64,000 nucleotides of DNA from Verrucomicrobiales bacterium (GTDB lineage Bacteria; Verrucomicrobiota; Verrucomicrobiia; Limisphaerales; CAIMTB01): the NCBI GenBank assembly GCA_016795425.1, contig JAEUHG010000131.1, forward strand, positions 84,884 to 148,883, given 5' to 3'. Under the pieces are notes generated by a model that saw only the letters and a list, made by a program, of their open reading frames with translations, had not been told where the DNA came from and did no database searches. Positions 9,565 to 18,502 of the stretch are shown one piece after another (the stretch's first letter is position 1; every line of letters begins with the position of its first letter). A program made the translations under genes and the position numbers.

Positions 9565-10392
9565 ATGCACACAACCCCCTGTCCGCGAAGGAGCCGATCA
9601 TCCGGCTTCACCCTCATCGAGTTGCTGGTGGTGATCGCCATTATTGCGATCCTCGCCAGCATGCTGCTTCCCGCCTTGGGAAAGGCCAAAAGCAAGGCGC
9701 AGGGCATCCTGTGTCTCAGCAATGGCAAACAGCTGATGCTGGCATGGGCTCTTTATTCGGGCGATCACCAGGAGAAAATCTGCCCCTCCACAGGGTTGGG
9801 AGGATTGGTGGCCACCCATAGCCCGACCAAAAACTACCCGCTCAACCAGTGGTGCATGGGGACGATGCACGCGGGACCGAGCTGGACCAATACGATCCTG
9901 ATCATGGATTCACTGCTGTTTAAGTACGTGAATTCTTTGGGGGTTTACAAATGCCCCGCCGACCGAGCGACGACCAGGAGCCCGTTCGGCAAAGGTGGAG
10001 GCATCCCCAAGGTGCGAAGCAACTCGATGAGTTGCTTCATGAATCCCCTTCCCGGCGAGACGCGCGCCAGGGGTAAAGTGTATCGCAACCAGGGGGATTT
10101 CGTGCTGGGTCCCTCCAAGACTTGGGTGACGATCGACGAGAATCCGGCCTCGATCAATGACGGCTGGTTTGTGCATGAGTCAAAGACCTCGTTCGTGGAT
10201 TATCCCGCTTCCTACCACAACAATGCCGGCGGCCTTTCCTTCGCGGACGGTCACTCGGAAATCAAGAAGTGGAAATCGCCGGCAATCCTCACCTACGGCC
10301 TAACGGGCGCCAGGGCGAATGTAGCCCTTGATACGCCCGACGCCACCTGGCTCTACGAGCGGACCACCGACTTCACTCTGCCCTGGAACTAG
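9565..10392 (+). CDS. Type II secretion pseudopilin-like protein (prepilin N-methylation domain)
   Basis: A 275-aa protein starts at ATG 9565. A short basic leader ends in the prepilin peptidase site 'G|FTLIELLVV', followed by the hydrophobic helix IAIIAILASMLLPALGKAKS. The rest fits the planctomycete/verrucomicrobial pseudopilin class, including 'LSNGKQLMLAWALYSGDH' after the helix and, near the end, H-x9-DG with 'FADGHSEIKKW'. It would be inserted in the inner membrane, cleaved and methylated, and may be part of a pseudopilus or a surface protein. It is monocistronic. The frame stays open upstream to 9250, but that part is not pilin-like and would hide the leader, so I placed the start at 9565. 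Orphan copies like this are very numerous in such genomes. Confidence 0.88.
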   Translation: MHTTPCPRRSRSSGFTLIELLVVIAIIAILASMLLPALGKAKSKAQGILCLSNGKQLMLAWALYSGDHQEKICPSTGLGGLVATHSPTKNYPLNQWCMGTMHAGPSWTNTILIMDSLLFKYVNSLGVYKCPADRATTRSPFGKGGGIPKVRSNSMSCFMNPLPGETRARGKVYRNQGDFVLGPSKTWVTIDENPASINDGWFVHESKTSFVDYPASYHNNAGGLSFADGHSEIKKWKSPAILTYGLTGARANVALDTPDATWLYERTTDFTLPWN

Positions 10393-10409
10393 CGGATGCA
10401 AATTCCGCT
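10391..10409 (+). terminator. Hairpin at end of pseudopilin gene
   Basis: A perfect 6-bp stem, AGCGGA (10391-10396) and TCCGCT (10404-10409), has a 7-nt loop and is followed by TTATT. It overlaps the TAG stop codon. This is a plausible weak intrinsic terminator between two convergent genes. Confidence 0.4.
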
Positions 10410-10482
10410 TATTCCTGGATAGGCGAGTCCAGAGGACCACATCTGCTGCCCGCGGTTCTGGCAGCCCTGGCCTCACGACACG

Positions 10483-11919
10483 TCAGTTCGGAAGTATCCC
10501 GCCCGGCACCATCTTCCGTCCGGCATGCTTCCAGAGCTTGGTTTTCAGGGAAGGAAACAGTTCGAGGGCGTTGTCGCGCAGGATCTGGCGTCCGATGCGC
10601 AAGGCATGGTTTTCGCGGATCTCTTTGCGCTCCACCTTCTCGGCCAGAGCCTCGGCCAGGCAACGACGGGTAAACTCGGTGGCCGCGTAGATGCCCTCGG
10701 CATGGTGGGCGTCCGCACCCCATAGGATTCGGTTCGACCCCATCACCTCCAGCCATTCCTGGTAGGCCCGTTTGCCCACGGTGTAGCTGATGGTGGGCAA
10801 CCAGACCGAGTCGATCCATACGTTGGAGTGCCGGGTGGCGATCGCTCCGGTTTCGCCGATCCAGGGATACCCCCCATGAAACAGGATGAACTTGGTCTTG
10901 GGATTGGCGGCGATCAGGTCCACCAGGAGCATCGGGTTGCTTCCCTGAATCCGGGCGTGGCCGGTGTGAATCTGAAAGGGCAACTCGAGTCGCGCACTCA
11001 ATTCCACGATGCGCCACATGACGTAATCTTGAAGCGCCTTGGTATCCTCCCGGTTCGCCGACGAGGCCGGCCGTCCCCAGGCCCGCTCCGCACGCTCCTT
11101 CGAGACGTTCTCGAAGTCCAACGTTCGCTCGTAGGCGGTGGTGGTCTTTAGGCAGACGGCTCCCTTGGACTTCCCGAAGGCCATGATGCGCTCGATCACC
11201 GCAAGGTAATCGTCGAGGGATTCGATCTTTTGTCCGTGTTCCGCGGCAAAACGGTACGGCGAGTCCTTCGGGTTGGGAAACTCCGAGGGGTGCGCGCTCC
11301 GAATCAGCGGCGTCACGTTCACGGCCGGAACGGCAAACGGATATTCCAGGCCGAATCCGAGCCGGTCCCAGTAGGGATCCATCACCATCAGTTCGATGTT
11401 GGCCCGCTCGGTCACGACCTCGTAAACCCAACGGGCATCCTTGTAGTGATCGAAGATCCGCTGATCGAGCGTCGCCGCGTCGGCGTCGGTGATGGCATCG
11501 AAATCAACGCCATAAAGATCGGTGAAGGCGGACAACTGATAGCGGTAGAAGCTGGTGGCTCGGGCGTTGTCAAAATCGCGCTTGGCCACGGACCACCATT
11601 CGTCGAACCGCCCGCTCTTCGGCCAGGCACTGAGCGGGTTGAACCACGTGTAATAGCTGCTGCGCCAAAGCGATTGCAGGCCCATGCCGAACCCGCGTTC
11701 GGTTTCCACTCGTCCCTGGATGATGGCGAACGGCGGCAGGTGATCGTGGGTGTCGATGGCCGGAGTGGCGTCGAGGGCCGTCTTGATGGTTCGGTACGTC
11801 GCGGTGTCCTTGACATCCAAGGTTGCCCCGCAAAGCGAGACGGCGAGTCCGCCGATGCCGGCGAGCCAACCGAACCCATGAAGGGCCATTTTCCAGTGTC
11901 GTCTCGCGGAAGAATGCAT
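10483..11919 (-). CDS. Exported amidohydrolase (metal-dependent hydrolase, amidohydrolase-2/uronate isomerase-like)
   Basis: A 478-aa protein with an N-terminal export signal (basic start, hydrophobic GWLAGIGGLAVSLC). It then shows the amidohydrolase TIM-barrel landmarks: 'DTHDHL' near residue 55 (metal-binding HxH), 'FQIHTGH' (third His), 'LFHGGYPW' (fourth His) and 'LWGADAHH' with the catalytic Asp near the end. Substrate is unknown. The pattern fits COG2159-type hydrolases and decarboxylases and distant uronate isomerases. A good Shine-Dalgarno site, AGAAGGA, lies 7 nt before the ATG. The start is 24 bp after the end of the AI-2E-type permease gene, so the two are probably cotranscribed and may act in uptake and breakdown of one compound. 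Confidence 0.82.
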   Translation of the reverse strand: MHSSARRHWKMALHGFGWLAGIGGLAVSLCGATLDVKDTATYRTIKTALDATPAIDTHDHLPPFAIIQGRVETERGFGMGLQSLWRSSYYTWFNPLSAWPKSGRFDEWWSVAKRDFDNARATSFYRYQLSAFTDLYGVDFDAITDADAATLDQRIFDHYKDARWVYEVVTERANIELMVMDPYWDRLGFGLEYPFAVPAVNVTPLIRSAHPSEFPNPKDSPYRFAAEHGQKIESLDDYLAVIERIMAFGKSKGAVCLKTTTAYERTLDFENVSKERAERAWGRPASSANREDTKALQDYVMWRIVELSARLELPFQIHTGHARIQGSNPMLLVDLIAANPKTKFILFHGGYPWIGETGAIATRHSNVWIDSVWLPTISYTVGKRAYQEWLEVMGSNRILWGADAHHAEGIYAATEFTRRCLAEALAEKVERKEIRENHALRIGRQILRDNALELFPSLKTKLWKHAGRKMVPGGILPN

Positions 11920-11943
11920 GACTCGATCCTTCTTTCGGGGCCT

Positions 11944-13146
11944 CTATCGATCGTCGGCATGCGGCGAATCCTCCAATGCAATCGTCCCATCTTGCTTCTT
12001 CCGGGCGAATCGCCGCTCGCTCCAGATAGGAACGCCGAAAACATCGTGAAGAAAATAGTGGGCCACCGGCACACCGAGGAGCATTCCCCAGACCCCGAAA
12101 GCGTGGTGTCCAATGAAGAGGATGATGAGGACGATCACCGAATTGATCTTCAGGTGCTTGCCGTAAATCAATGGATTGAGCAGGTAAGCCTCGATCGCAT
12201 GGACCACGATGACCATGACGATGGCGAGGATGGCGAGGTTCAATCCATCGGCGTTGATCGCGACGAGGACGATGGGGATGGTCGAGATGAACACCCCGAG
12301 CACTGGGATGAAGCTGCAGAGAAAGACGATGAGAGAGAGGGCCGTCAACGAGGGCACTCCGAGCAGGCTCAACCCGATGAAGGTGAGAATCGTGTTCACC
12401 ACCGCGATCATGGCCTGGGCCTGGATCGAGCGGCCGACGGTGTAACCGAATCGCACCACCGGCATGGCCGTCTCCTCGTAGAAATCGCGCAGGCGGGAAT
12501 TGCGCAGACTGCGGACCTCCTCTCCGAGACGGAGCAGGTCGAGGGAAATGAGGAAGCTGAACAGAAGCGCGAGCAGGACCGTGGCCGAGCCGGCCCATAG
12601 CGCCCGAATCATCCCCGGCGCGGCATGGGTGAGGCGCTGGATCTGATACTCCAGGAAGAGCTGAATGACCGCTTTATCCTCGCCGGCGGCGGAATCGGCG
12701 AGGAGCGACTCGGGAATCGTGCTCCGCAGGTAATTCATCAGCATCGGCTCCACCGTCGGGTAGCGTTGCACAAGGGCGCCGCGCAGCTCGAGAAGGCGTT
12801 CCTCGGTCTTCGGCAGGTTGCCGACGAGGTTCATCGCCTCGCGCGCCACCTGGGGGACGATGAAGGTGGTGGCCGATACCAGCAGGGTCACGAGGAGGGC
12901 AAAGGCCCCGCAAATGGCCAGACGGCGCGGCATTCGAACCCTTCGTGCGAAGAAGTCCGAAATCGGCGCGGCGATGAAGGCGATAGCGAACGTCAGGAAG
13001 ATGAGGCTGAAAAACGGGCGGAGCAGCCAGAGCAGCAGACCGAGGACCACCCACATGAGAAAGCGTCGGTTGGCCAGGTAGAACTGCTCGAAGCTGAAAC
13101 CTCGCGTCGCGGTATTCCGGGGTTGGTTGCCAAATTCATCCATCAT
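11944..13146 (-). CDS. AI-2E family transporter (PerM/UPF0118-type membrane protein)
   Basis: A protein of about 400 aa with the usual AI-2E transporter plan. There are two to three N-terminal membrane helices (RFLMWVVLGLLLWLLRPFF; FLTFAIAFIAAPISDFF), a further helix and a soluble helical loop. A dense C-terminal group of helices contains 'LLGVPSLTALSLIVFLCSFIPVLG' and the family's hallmark 'PLIYGKHLKINSVIVLIILF'. Members export or exchange small solutes, and autoinducer-2 is only one proposed substrate. I prefer the ATG at 13146 (MMDEFGN) because the extension to 13215 is Arg/Pro-rich and unlike a membrane-protein N-terminus. It lies between fabZ upstream and the amidohydrolase downstream. 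Confidence 0.85.
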   Translation of the reverse strand: MMDEFGNQPRNTATRGFSFEQFYLANRRFLMWVVLGLLLWLLRPFFSLIFLTFAIAFIAAPISDFFARRVRMPRRLAICGAFALLVTLLVSATTFIVPQVAREAMNLVGNLPKTEERLLELRGALVQRYPTVEPMLMNYLRSTIPESLLADSAAGEDKAVIQLFLEYQIQRLTHAAPGMIRALWAGSATVLLALLFSFLISLDLLRLGEEVRSLRNSRLRDFYEETAMPVVRFGYTVGRSIQAQAMIAVVNTILTFIGLSLLGVPSLTALSLIVFLCSFIPVLGVFISTIPIVLVAINADGLNLAILAIVMVIVVHAIEAYLLNPLIYGKHLKINSVIVLIILFIGHHAFGVWGMLLGVPVAHYFLHDVFGVPIWSERRFARKKQDGTIALEDSPHADDR

Positions 13147-13330
13147 CGGCAGCCGAACTCTAGGGATACCCACCCGATCCCGCCACCAGAAGCGGTGCGA
13201 GTCTGGCCGCGTCACGCGACGGCGTTCAATGTCGCGCAGCGAATCCCGGGCCTCGGGTTTCAGGGGTGGATCAAGGCCGTTCTCGCCCAGGAAGCATCCA
13301 CGTTGGCGGAGACCACCGTCGGCGACCGAC

Positions 13331-13798
13331 CTAAACAGGCATCTTCGCCTCAGCCAGGGTGAGCGTCCCGGTGGCGATCAAGTCGCGGCCGACCGTCGCC
13401 TCCACTTCAAACCGATGCAGCCCGGCGAACTGCCGGTCGCCGCGCGCCTTCAGGATCAACGTGTCGCCGGGCACGGCCGGACGGGTGAATTTCAACTGGG
13501 TCGTGGCCAGGAACATCGCCTTTGGCTGAACGGGCGTGGCTCCCGCCGACAGTTTTTCCGACAACCCCACCAGCAAGCCGCTGGTCTGCGCCAGGGCCTC
13601 CGCCACCAGAACACCTGGCATGATCGCGCGCCCTGGAAAATGCCCGGCGAAATACGCCTCGTCCGCGCGCAGCGTGCGCTCCGCCACGATCTGGCGGCCG
13701 GGTTCCAACGACACGACACGATCCACAAAGAGAAACGGCGCCCGATGCGGCAGCACCGCCATCAACTCCTCCAACTCATAAATTCGAGCTTCGGCCAT
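13331..13798 (-). CDS. fabZ: 3-hydroxyacyl-[ACP] dehydratase FabZ
   Basis: A 155-aa hotdog-fold protein of normal FabZ length. It has 'LPHRAPFLFVDRV' at the N-terminus and the active-site block 'GHFPGRAIMPGVLVAEALAQ', with catalytic His and Glu. It dehydrates 3-hydroxyacyl-ACP to trans-2-enoyl-ACP in the cytoplasm. FabZ usually sits in an lpxD-lpxC-fabZ-lpxA operon. Here it stands alone, 115 bp upstream of the permease and divergent from the histidine kinase. It is the only dehydratase in the window, so it could serve the polyene cluster about 6 kb away, but nothing in the sequence proves this. Confidence 0.92.
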   Translation of the reverse strand: MAEARIYELEELMAVLPHRAPFLFVDRVVSLEPGRQIVAERTLRADEAYFAGHFPGRAIMPGVLVAEALAQTSGLLVGLSEKLSAGATPVQPKAMFLATTQLKFTRPAVPGDTLILKARGDRQFAGLHRFEVEATVGRDLIATGTLTLAEAKMPV

Positions 13799-13976
13799 AT
13801 CCGCGCCTTAATCCACTTAAGCAAATGTTGGCCCGCAGGAGACCGCTGGATCCACGGGCTTCGTCGTTCCGAGGATCGTTCCAGCCTTTCATTCCCTTCA
13901 CAAGATCGCGGCTCTCCCTGACATGGCCCGTGATCGACACTTCGCCCGGGCTGCTCTTGAATCGAATGACCTCGAC

Positions 13977-15158
13977 ATGAACCGGACCGGAGGCAATCGA
14001 CGCATCACTCGCAGACTGGCGATGGTGGCCACAGCCCTGGGGCTGTGGGGAGCCCTGGTTCTGCTGTTTGCCGCTCCTCTTGCATTGTCCCGGCCCCCTC
14101 TTCCCTGGCGGGAAGCGGTGAGCTTCGGAGCCTCCTTTTGGGCGCTTTGGCTGTTGTTCCTGCCGGTCGCGGCGTGGCTCTCTTTCCGCTTTCCCATCGA
14201 GCGAAGGAGACTCCTGCGCCATCTGGGCCTTCATCTCCTGGCCTGCTTGCTCATCGCGGCCTCCAGCCGGGCCACCTTTCGCGCAGTTTCCAATACGTTT
14301 CCTCGCGCCTCGCGCCCGGAGGCGTCACGAGCGCCCGGACCACCGCCGGGCTCGAAGACGGACCGACTGGGGCCGCCCGGAGGGTTCGGCGTGTTTATCG
14401 GGCTCCGCTCCGCACTGGACGTTCTCGTCTATTGGTCGTTGGTGGGGGTTTGCCAGGCCATTACGAACTTTCGAAGCTCCCAGGAGCGGGGACGGCGCGC
14501 GGCCGAATTGGAGGCCAGGCTCAACCGCGCCAAACTGCAGGCGCTGCGCGTGCAGATTAACCCGCATTTCCTTTTCAACACCCTCAACTCGATTGCCGCC
14601 TTGGTTTACGTCAATCCACGGGCGGCGGACGAGATGCTGGGCGACTTAAGCGCGCTGCTGCGCCGGTCTCTTGATTCGATGGAGGACCAGGAGGTGACCC
14701 TGGCCCAGGAACTCGATTTCGTCGGCGTCTATCTCGCCATCGAACAAAAGCGCTTTGGCGGACGTCTTCAATTGGAACAAATCGTTCCCGACGACCTCAG
14801 GAAGGCACTGGTTCCAGCTCTGCTGCTTCAGCCCCTGGTCGAGAACGCCGTCCGCCACGGCATCGAACCCCAACGCGGACCCGGACTCATTTCGATCGAG
14901 GCCAAACGGGAAGACCATCATCTTCACCTCGTGGTCCGGGACAACGGCCGGGGGTTGAAGGTCGCGGATGTCAACGGCTCCGTCCGAGCCGGTATCGGAC
15001 TCGCCAACACGCAGGCGAGGCTTCAGGGCCTCTACGGCCCGAGCCAAAGGTTCTCCTTTGGCAAGGCCGAACCCCAAGGCTGGCGCGTCGATATCCATCT
15101 CCCCTTTCACCTGGAGCCGGTACCGATCTCGACCGCAGCAAACGACCCCGCTGCATGA
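13977..15158 (+). CDS. LytS/YehU-type sensor histidine kinase
   Basis: A protein of about 393 aa with four N-terminal membrane helices (beginning LAMVATALGLWGALVLLFAA), a Pro/Arg-rich loop between helices 3 and 4, then a His_kinase (PF06580) domain. The phosphoacceptor block is 'QINPHFLFNTLNSIAALV'. The ATPase part has 'LLLQPLVENAVRHGI' (N box), 'VVRDNGRGL' (G1) and 'GIGLANTQARL' (G2). It would phosphorylate the LytTR regulator encoded next, with which it overlaps by 4 bp. The stimulus is unknown because no extracytoplasmic sensor domain is visible. An in-frame ATG at 13923 would add 18 polar residues; neither start has a clear ribosome-binding site. Confidence 0.88.
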   Translation: MNRTGGNRRITRRLAMVATALGLWGALVLLFAAPLALSRPPLPWREAVSFGASFWALWLLFLPVAAWLSFRFPIERRRLLRHLGLHLLACLLIAASSRATFRAVSNTFPRASRPEASRAPGPPPGSKTDRLGPPGGFGVFIGLRSALDVLVYWSLVGVCQAITNFRSSQERGRRAAELEARLNRAKLQALRVQINPHFLFNTLNSIAALVYVNPRAADEMLGDLSALLRRSLDSMEDQEVTLAQELDFVGVYLAIEQKRFGGRLQLEQIVPDDLRKALVPALLLQPLVENAVRHGIEPQRGPGLISIEAKREDHHLHLVVRDNGRGLKVADVNGSVRAGIGLANTQARLQGLYGPSQRFSFGKAEPQGWRVDIHLPFHLEPVPISTAANDPAA

Positions 15159-15916
15159 AGATCCAAGCGCTCATCGTGGATGACGAACCGTTGGCCAGGC
15201 AGCGTGTGCGTCTGCTCTTGGACGAAGAACCGGACGTCGAGGTCGTTGGTGAATGCAGCGATGGTTTCGAAGCGCTGGACCAAATCCAGACCACCAAACC
15301 TGACCTGGTCTTTCTCGACGTGCAGATGCCGGACATGGACGGGTTCGAGGTGCTGCGCCGTGTTCCGCAAGCCTTGCTACCCGTGGTCATCTTCACCACA
15401 GCCTACAACCAGCACGCGCTGCGGGCGTTCGAGGTGAATGCGCGGGATTACCTCCTCAAACCGTTCAAGCCCGCGCGTTTCAAGGAGGCCGTCCAACGGG
15501 CACGGGAACTGATCGCCAACCAACACGCCGGCGTCGCCGCCCGCGGACTGCTGGCCCTCCTGGGGCAGACGCCGACACCCGCAGGTCAGCTGACCCGATT
15601 GGCGATCAAAACCCCGGGCAAAGTGACCTTTGTCGAGTTGGACCAGATCCAGTCGATCGAGGCCGCCGGAAAATACGCCGTCGTGCAGGTGGGTAAGGAA
15701 AGTCATGCCCTGCGCGAGACCATGAGTTCCTTGGAGTCCCATCTTCCCCCGCAACGATTCTTGCGCATCAGCCGCTCGGTCATCGTCAACATCGACCAGA
15801 TCCAGGAGCTTCAACCGATGTTCAAAGGAGAGAACCTGGTGGTGTTGAAGAACGGCAAAAGCTATCCCACCACCCGTCCGATTCGCGAAATCCAACAGAT
15901 CCTGGAGTTCCGATAG
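15155..15916 (+). CDS. LytTR family response regulator
   Basis: A 253-aa protein with an N-terminal receiver domain (acidic 'VDDEP', phosphoacceptor D55 in 'LVFLDVQMPDMDG', Thr in 'IFTTAYNQH', Lys in 'LLKPFKPARF'). A C-terminal LytTR DNA-binding domain follows (about residues 145-253, with 'FLRISRSVIVNIDQI'). ATGA overlap with the kinase gene shows translational coupling. Its target genes cannot be read from this sequence. Confidence 0.92.
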   Translation: MKIQALIVDDEPLARQRVRLLLDEEPDVEVVGECSDGFEALDQIQTTKPDLVFLDVQMPDMDGFEVLRRVPQALLPVVIFTTAYNQHALRAFEVNARDYLLKPFKPARFKEAVQRARELIANQHAGVAARGLLALLGQTPTPAGQLTRLAIKTPGKVTFVELDQIQSIEAAGKYAVVQVGKESHALRETMSSLESHLPPQRFLRISRSVIVNIDQIQELQPMFKGENLVVLKNGKSYPTTRPIREIQQILEFR

Positions 15917-16137
15917 CCTCCTCGACTTCCCTGCCTCGAAACGGTCCCAAACCTATGCTCGGGCGGCGCCCCGTCGGGCCTTGTCGTCTCGGTCAGGGAT
16001 CCGGTTCATTCCGTCTTGCCTGGGCTTCGCACCCGAATTCCCGACATTCGTTCCAAACCGAGGGCCAACTCCCGGAAATCCACGCACACTCCGGTGACGA
16101 CAGTGAAATTGAATCCTCAGTCGAAAAGCAAAAGTCC

Positions 16138-16446
16138 ATGAGAAGGAAACCTCTCCTCCTGGTAGTCGCAGCGGTCCTCGCCGCTGGTGGATGGTGGCTC
16201 GCCCGGTCGTCCTGGCGCCGTTCAACGCCGCACGAGTCGACCCTGGGCGTCGCCGCTCAAGAATCGCCACGAGCGAAGAACGGCACCGGTCCAGGCGTAG
16301 ACGGTGGGCAGGATGTCAGGATCGATCATGTCCAACCCACCCCGGGCCACACGATCCGTCCTCCCGATCCGTCTCGGCGCTTCACCGACTTCACTCCTGA
16401 ACAGCGAGTCGAGTTCGCGAGAAGGGGACACGGCCCAGGCGGCTAA
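16138..16446 (+). CDS. Small exported protein with C-terminal DFTPEQRVEFARRGHGPGG motif
   Basis: A 102-aa protein with a basic start (MRRKP), a hydrophobic signal or anchor segment (LLLVVAAVLAAGGWWLA), a polar linker, and the C-terminal block FTDFTPEQRVEFARRGHGPG. From memory, similar short exported proteins with this ending occur beside pseudopilin genes in Verrucomicrobiota. The function is unknown. The frame is open from 15955, but the part before 16138 lacks a signal peptide and looks non-coding. The pseudopilin gene starts 37 bp downstream, so the two are probably cotranscribed. Confidence 0.6.
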   Translation: MRRKPLLLVVAAVLAAGGWWLARSSWRRSTPHESTLGVAAQESPRAKNGTGPGVDGGQDVRIDHVQPTPGHTIRPPDPSRRFTDFTPEQRVEFARRGHGPGG

Positions 16447-16483
16447 ACATCGACAGCGCCACCCGACAATCCCCGACGACCAA

Positions 16484-17170
16484 ATGACGATCCCGTTTAT
16501 GAATTTGAGAACCAGCCATCTCGAGGCGAACCGCCGAGCAGGAGGGCGCGGTCCATCGACTCTCCAGCCTCCTCGCCGCGCCTTTACACTCATCGAATTG
16601 CTGCTGGTCATCGCCATCATCGGAATCCTGGCGAGCTTGCTCCTGCCCTCCTTGGGTCGAGCCAAGGCCCAAGCCTATAACGCAGCCTGCCTGAACAACC
16701 TCCGGCAACTGGGAATCGCCACCCGCCTGTATGCCGACGATTACCAGGACCGATTGCCGAGTGCGGAGATCCTGCCCTCCCAGCCCGTTGACCCCCAACA
16801 TCCGTTGCCGCGCATCTGCGATGTTCTGGCGAGTTACGCGGGCAAGGCCGCAGGAACCAACTCGAGCCAGGCGACGGTCTTCAAATGCCCGGTCGACAAA
16901 ACCGGCCGCTTCGCGGCCGAAGGCTCGAGTTACGAATGGAACTTCGATCTGAACGGACGGCGCATCGACGAAACGCGAACCGACGGCGCTTTTCTCCTGC
17001 TCAAACGCGGGGACATGTCCGGTGGGATCACGAATTTTGTCCTGACGCTTCCGCCAGGAACGACGCCGCTCCTCCTCGATTATGACGACTTCCACCCCCG
17101 CCCGCCCAAACCCGGGAAGAACGTGGTCTTCATGGACGGACACGTCGCCCCTTTGGAATCCGCCCGGTGA
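16484..17170 (+). CDS. Type II secretion pseudopilin-like protein
   Basis: A 228-aa protein. A leader of about 34 residues ends before 'FTLIELLLVIAIIGILASLL', with the glycine before the cleavage site replaced ('RRA|FTLIE'). Then come 'LPSLGRAKAQAYNAACLNNL' and a globular domain ending 'VVFMDGHVAPLES', the DGH motif typical of this class. Alternative ATGs are at 16484 and 16499. Alanine at position -1 rather than Gly is tolerated by some prepilin peptidases, so processing is plausible but less certain than for the first pseudopilin. The small exported protein gene just upstream may share its transcript. Confidence 0.82.
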   Translation: MTIPFMNLRTSHLEANRRAGGRGPSTLQPPRRAFTLIELLLVIAIIGILASLLLPSLGRAKAQAYNAACLNNLRQLGIATRLYADDYQDRLPSAEILPSQPVDPQHPLPRICDVLASYAGKAAGTNSSQATVFKCPVDKTGRFAAEGSSYEWNFDLNGRRIDETRTDGAFLLLKRGDMSGGITNFVLTLPPGTTPLLLDYDDFHPRPPKPGKNVVFMDGHVAPLESAR

Positions 17171-17227
17171 CCTGCTCGTAGTGAGGTAAAGGACCTCGTC
17201 GCCAACCCAGTGCTGGCGCAGGGTGAA

Positions 17228-18502
17228 ATGGGCAGTGGGTTGGCCGCCGCGCTCCGCTCTCTACTGCGCGAGCTCCCCGGTCCAAGGAAACCATCACCGC
17301 GACGGCACCGCACAACCGCCCGCGCAACTGGATTGATCGCCCGGCGCGCCTCCGGAATGCTCGTCCGCGCCCTGGCCTCCGCTGTGTCCACCGTCCCGCC
17401 AACTCCCGGCTCCCGCCTCATTCACGCGGGCATCCGACGACTCCTGGTCGTCGACCTGGGCTTTTTGGGAGACACGATCCACTTGCTGCCGGCGCTCGCC
17501 GAACTCCGTCGGCACCAACCAGGAACAGAGCTGCATGTCGTCACGACCCCGTTGGGAGCAGAAGTGCTGCGACTCACCGCGTGGGTGGATCGGGTCTGGG
17601 AATACCCGCTCGGCAACCCCAGCCCGCCTTGGTGGCGACATCTCGGACTCCAATGGGAATTGCGTCGGCAGCACTTCGAGGCCGCGTTCAACTTCAGCGG
17701 CGCAGACCGCACCTTGTTCGTCACTGCCGCCGCCGGCATTCCCCTGCGAATCACGCGACAACCGAACCGCGGCTCCTGGTGGCGTCGCCAACTCGCGGGA
17801 CGCATTCTCCCGCCGCCGTCCCGCGCCCAACCGGTGTTCGAACAACGCCGCGAACTCCTCGCGCGGGCCGGCTACGAACTGGGAACGGTGGACTTTGGAC
17901 TGTGCCTTCCGCCCGCCGATCTGGCATGGGCCGCGGCCGAGATCGGCGGCCAGGCGGTCCACCTTTCCATCAATGCCAGCTCGCCGTTCAAGGAATGGCC
18001 CATGGACCGCTGGGTGGACTTCACTCGCCAGTTACTCAGGGAGTATTCGGGATGTGTCGTGGCGACGGGTTCAACCCAGCCGCGCGAGCAACTCCGCCTG
18101 ACCGAACTCCAGCAGCGCGTCGGTGATCCCCGACTCAAGGTGCCGCGCGCTCCGTTGTCCTTGGCCAGGCTCGCGGCTCTGGTGCAACACTGCACGGTCC
18201 ATGTCGGAACGGATTCCGGAGTCACCCATCTCGCGGTGGCCTTGGGCACCCCCACGGTCTCGGTATTCCGCGACTACGCCGGGCTGGTGGAATGGCGACC
18301 TCGCGGTCCCAGGGACAGCGCTGCCATCCGGCCTTGTCGCTGCGTCGATCGCCCAGCCATGGACCCCGCATGCGTCGCGGCAGGGACGGCCGGTTGTCTG
18401 GCTGAGATTCCGGCCGGCGAGATCCTTGCCTTGGTGCGGAACATCCTGGGATCCGGCACGGAAGGTTCGACTGGAGGTTCCCGAGGCGTGACACCAGCAT
18501 GA
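17228..18502 (+). CDS. Glycosyltransferase family 9 (heptosyltransferase-like)
   Basis: A protein of about 424 aa. It starts with an Arg-rich stretch and then the GT9 N-terminal Rossmann block 'RRLLVVDLGFLGDTIHLLPAL'. The C-terminal donor-binding half has 'LSINASSPFKEWPMDRW', 'VVATGS' and 'VHVGTDSGVTHLAVALGTPT', which are classic for ADP-heptose:LPS heptosyltransferases. It probably adds a sugar to lipopolysaccharide core at the cytoplasmic face. GTG 17210 and ATG 17357 are other possible starts. The 3' end overlaps the GT2 gene by 4 bp, so both likely work on one surface glycan. Confidence 0.87.
   Translation: MGSGLAAALRSLLRELPGPRKPSPRRHRTTARATGLIARRASGMLVRALASAVSTVPPTPGSRLIHAGIRRLLVVDLGFLGDTIHLLPALAELRRHQPGTELHVVTTPLGAEVLRLTAWVDRVWEYPLGNPSPPWWRHLGLQWELRRQHFEAAFNFSGADRTLFVTAAAGIPLRITRQPNRGSWWRRQLAGRILPPPSRAQPVFEQRRELLARAGYELGTVDFGLCLPPADLAWAAAEIGGQAVHLSINASSPFKEWPMDRWVDFTRQLLREYSGCVVATGSTQPREQLRLTELQQRVGDPRLKVPRAPLSLARLAALVQHCTVHVGTDSGVTHLAVALGTPTVSVFRDYAGLVEWRPRGPRDSAAIRPCRCVDRPAMDPACVAAGTAGCLAEIPAGEILALVRNILGSGTEGSTGGSRGVTPA

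Noticed and set aside
11230..12600. Long plus-strand frame of 456 codons
   Set aside because: It lies antisense to the amidohydrolase and AI-2E permease genes, both with clear motifs, and its translation is His/Asp/Arg-rich with no domain. It is a shadow frame.
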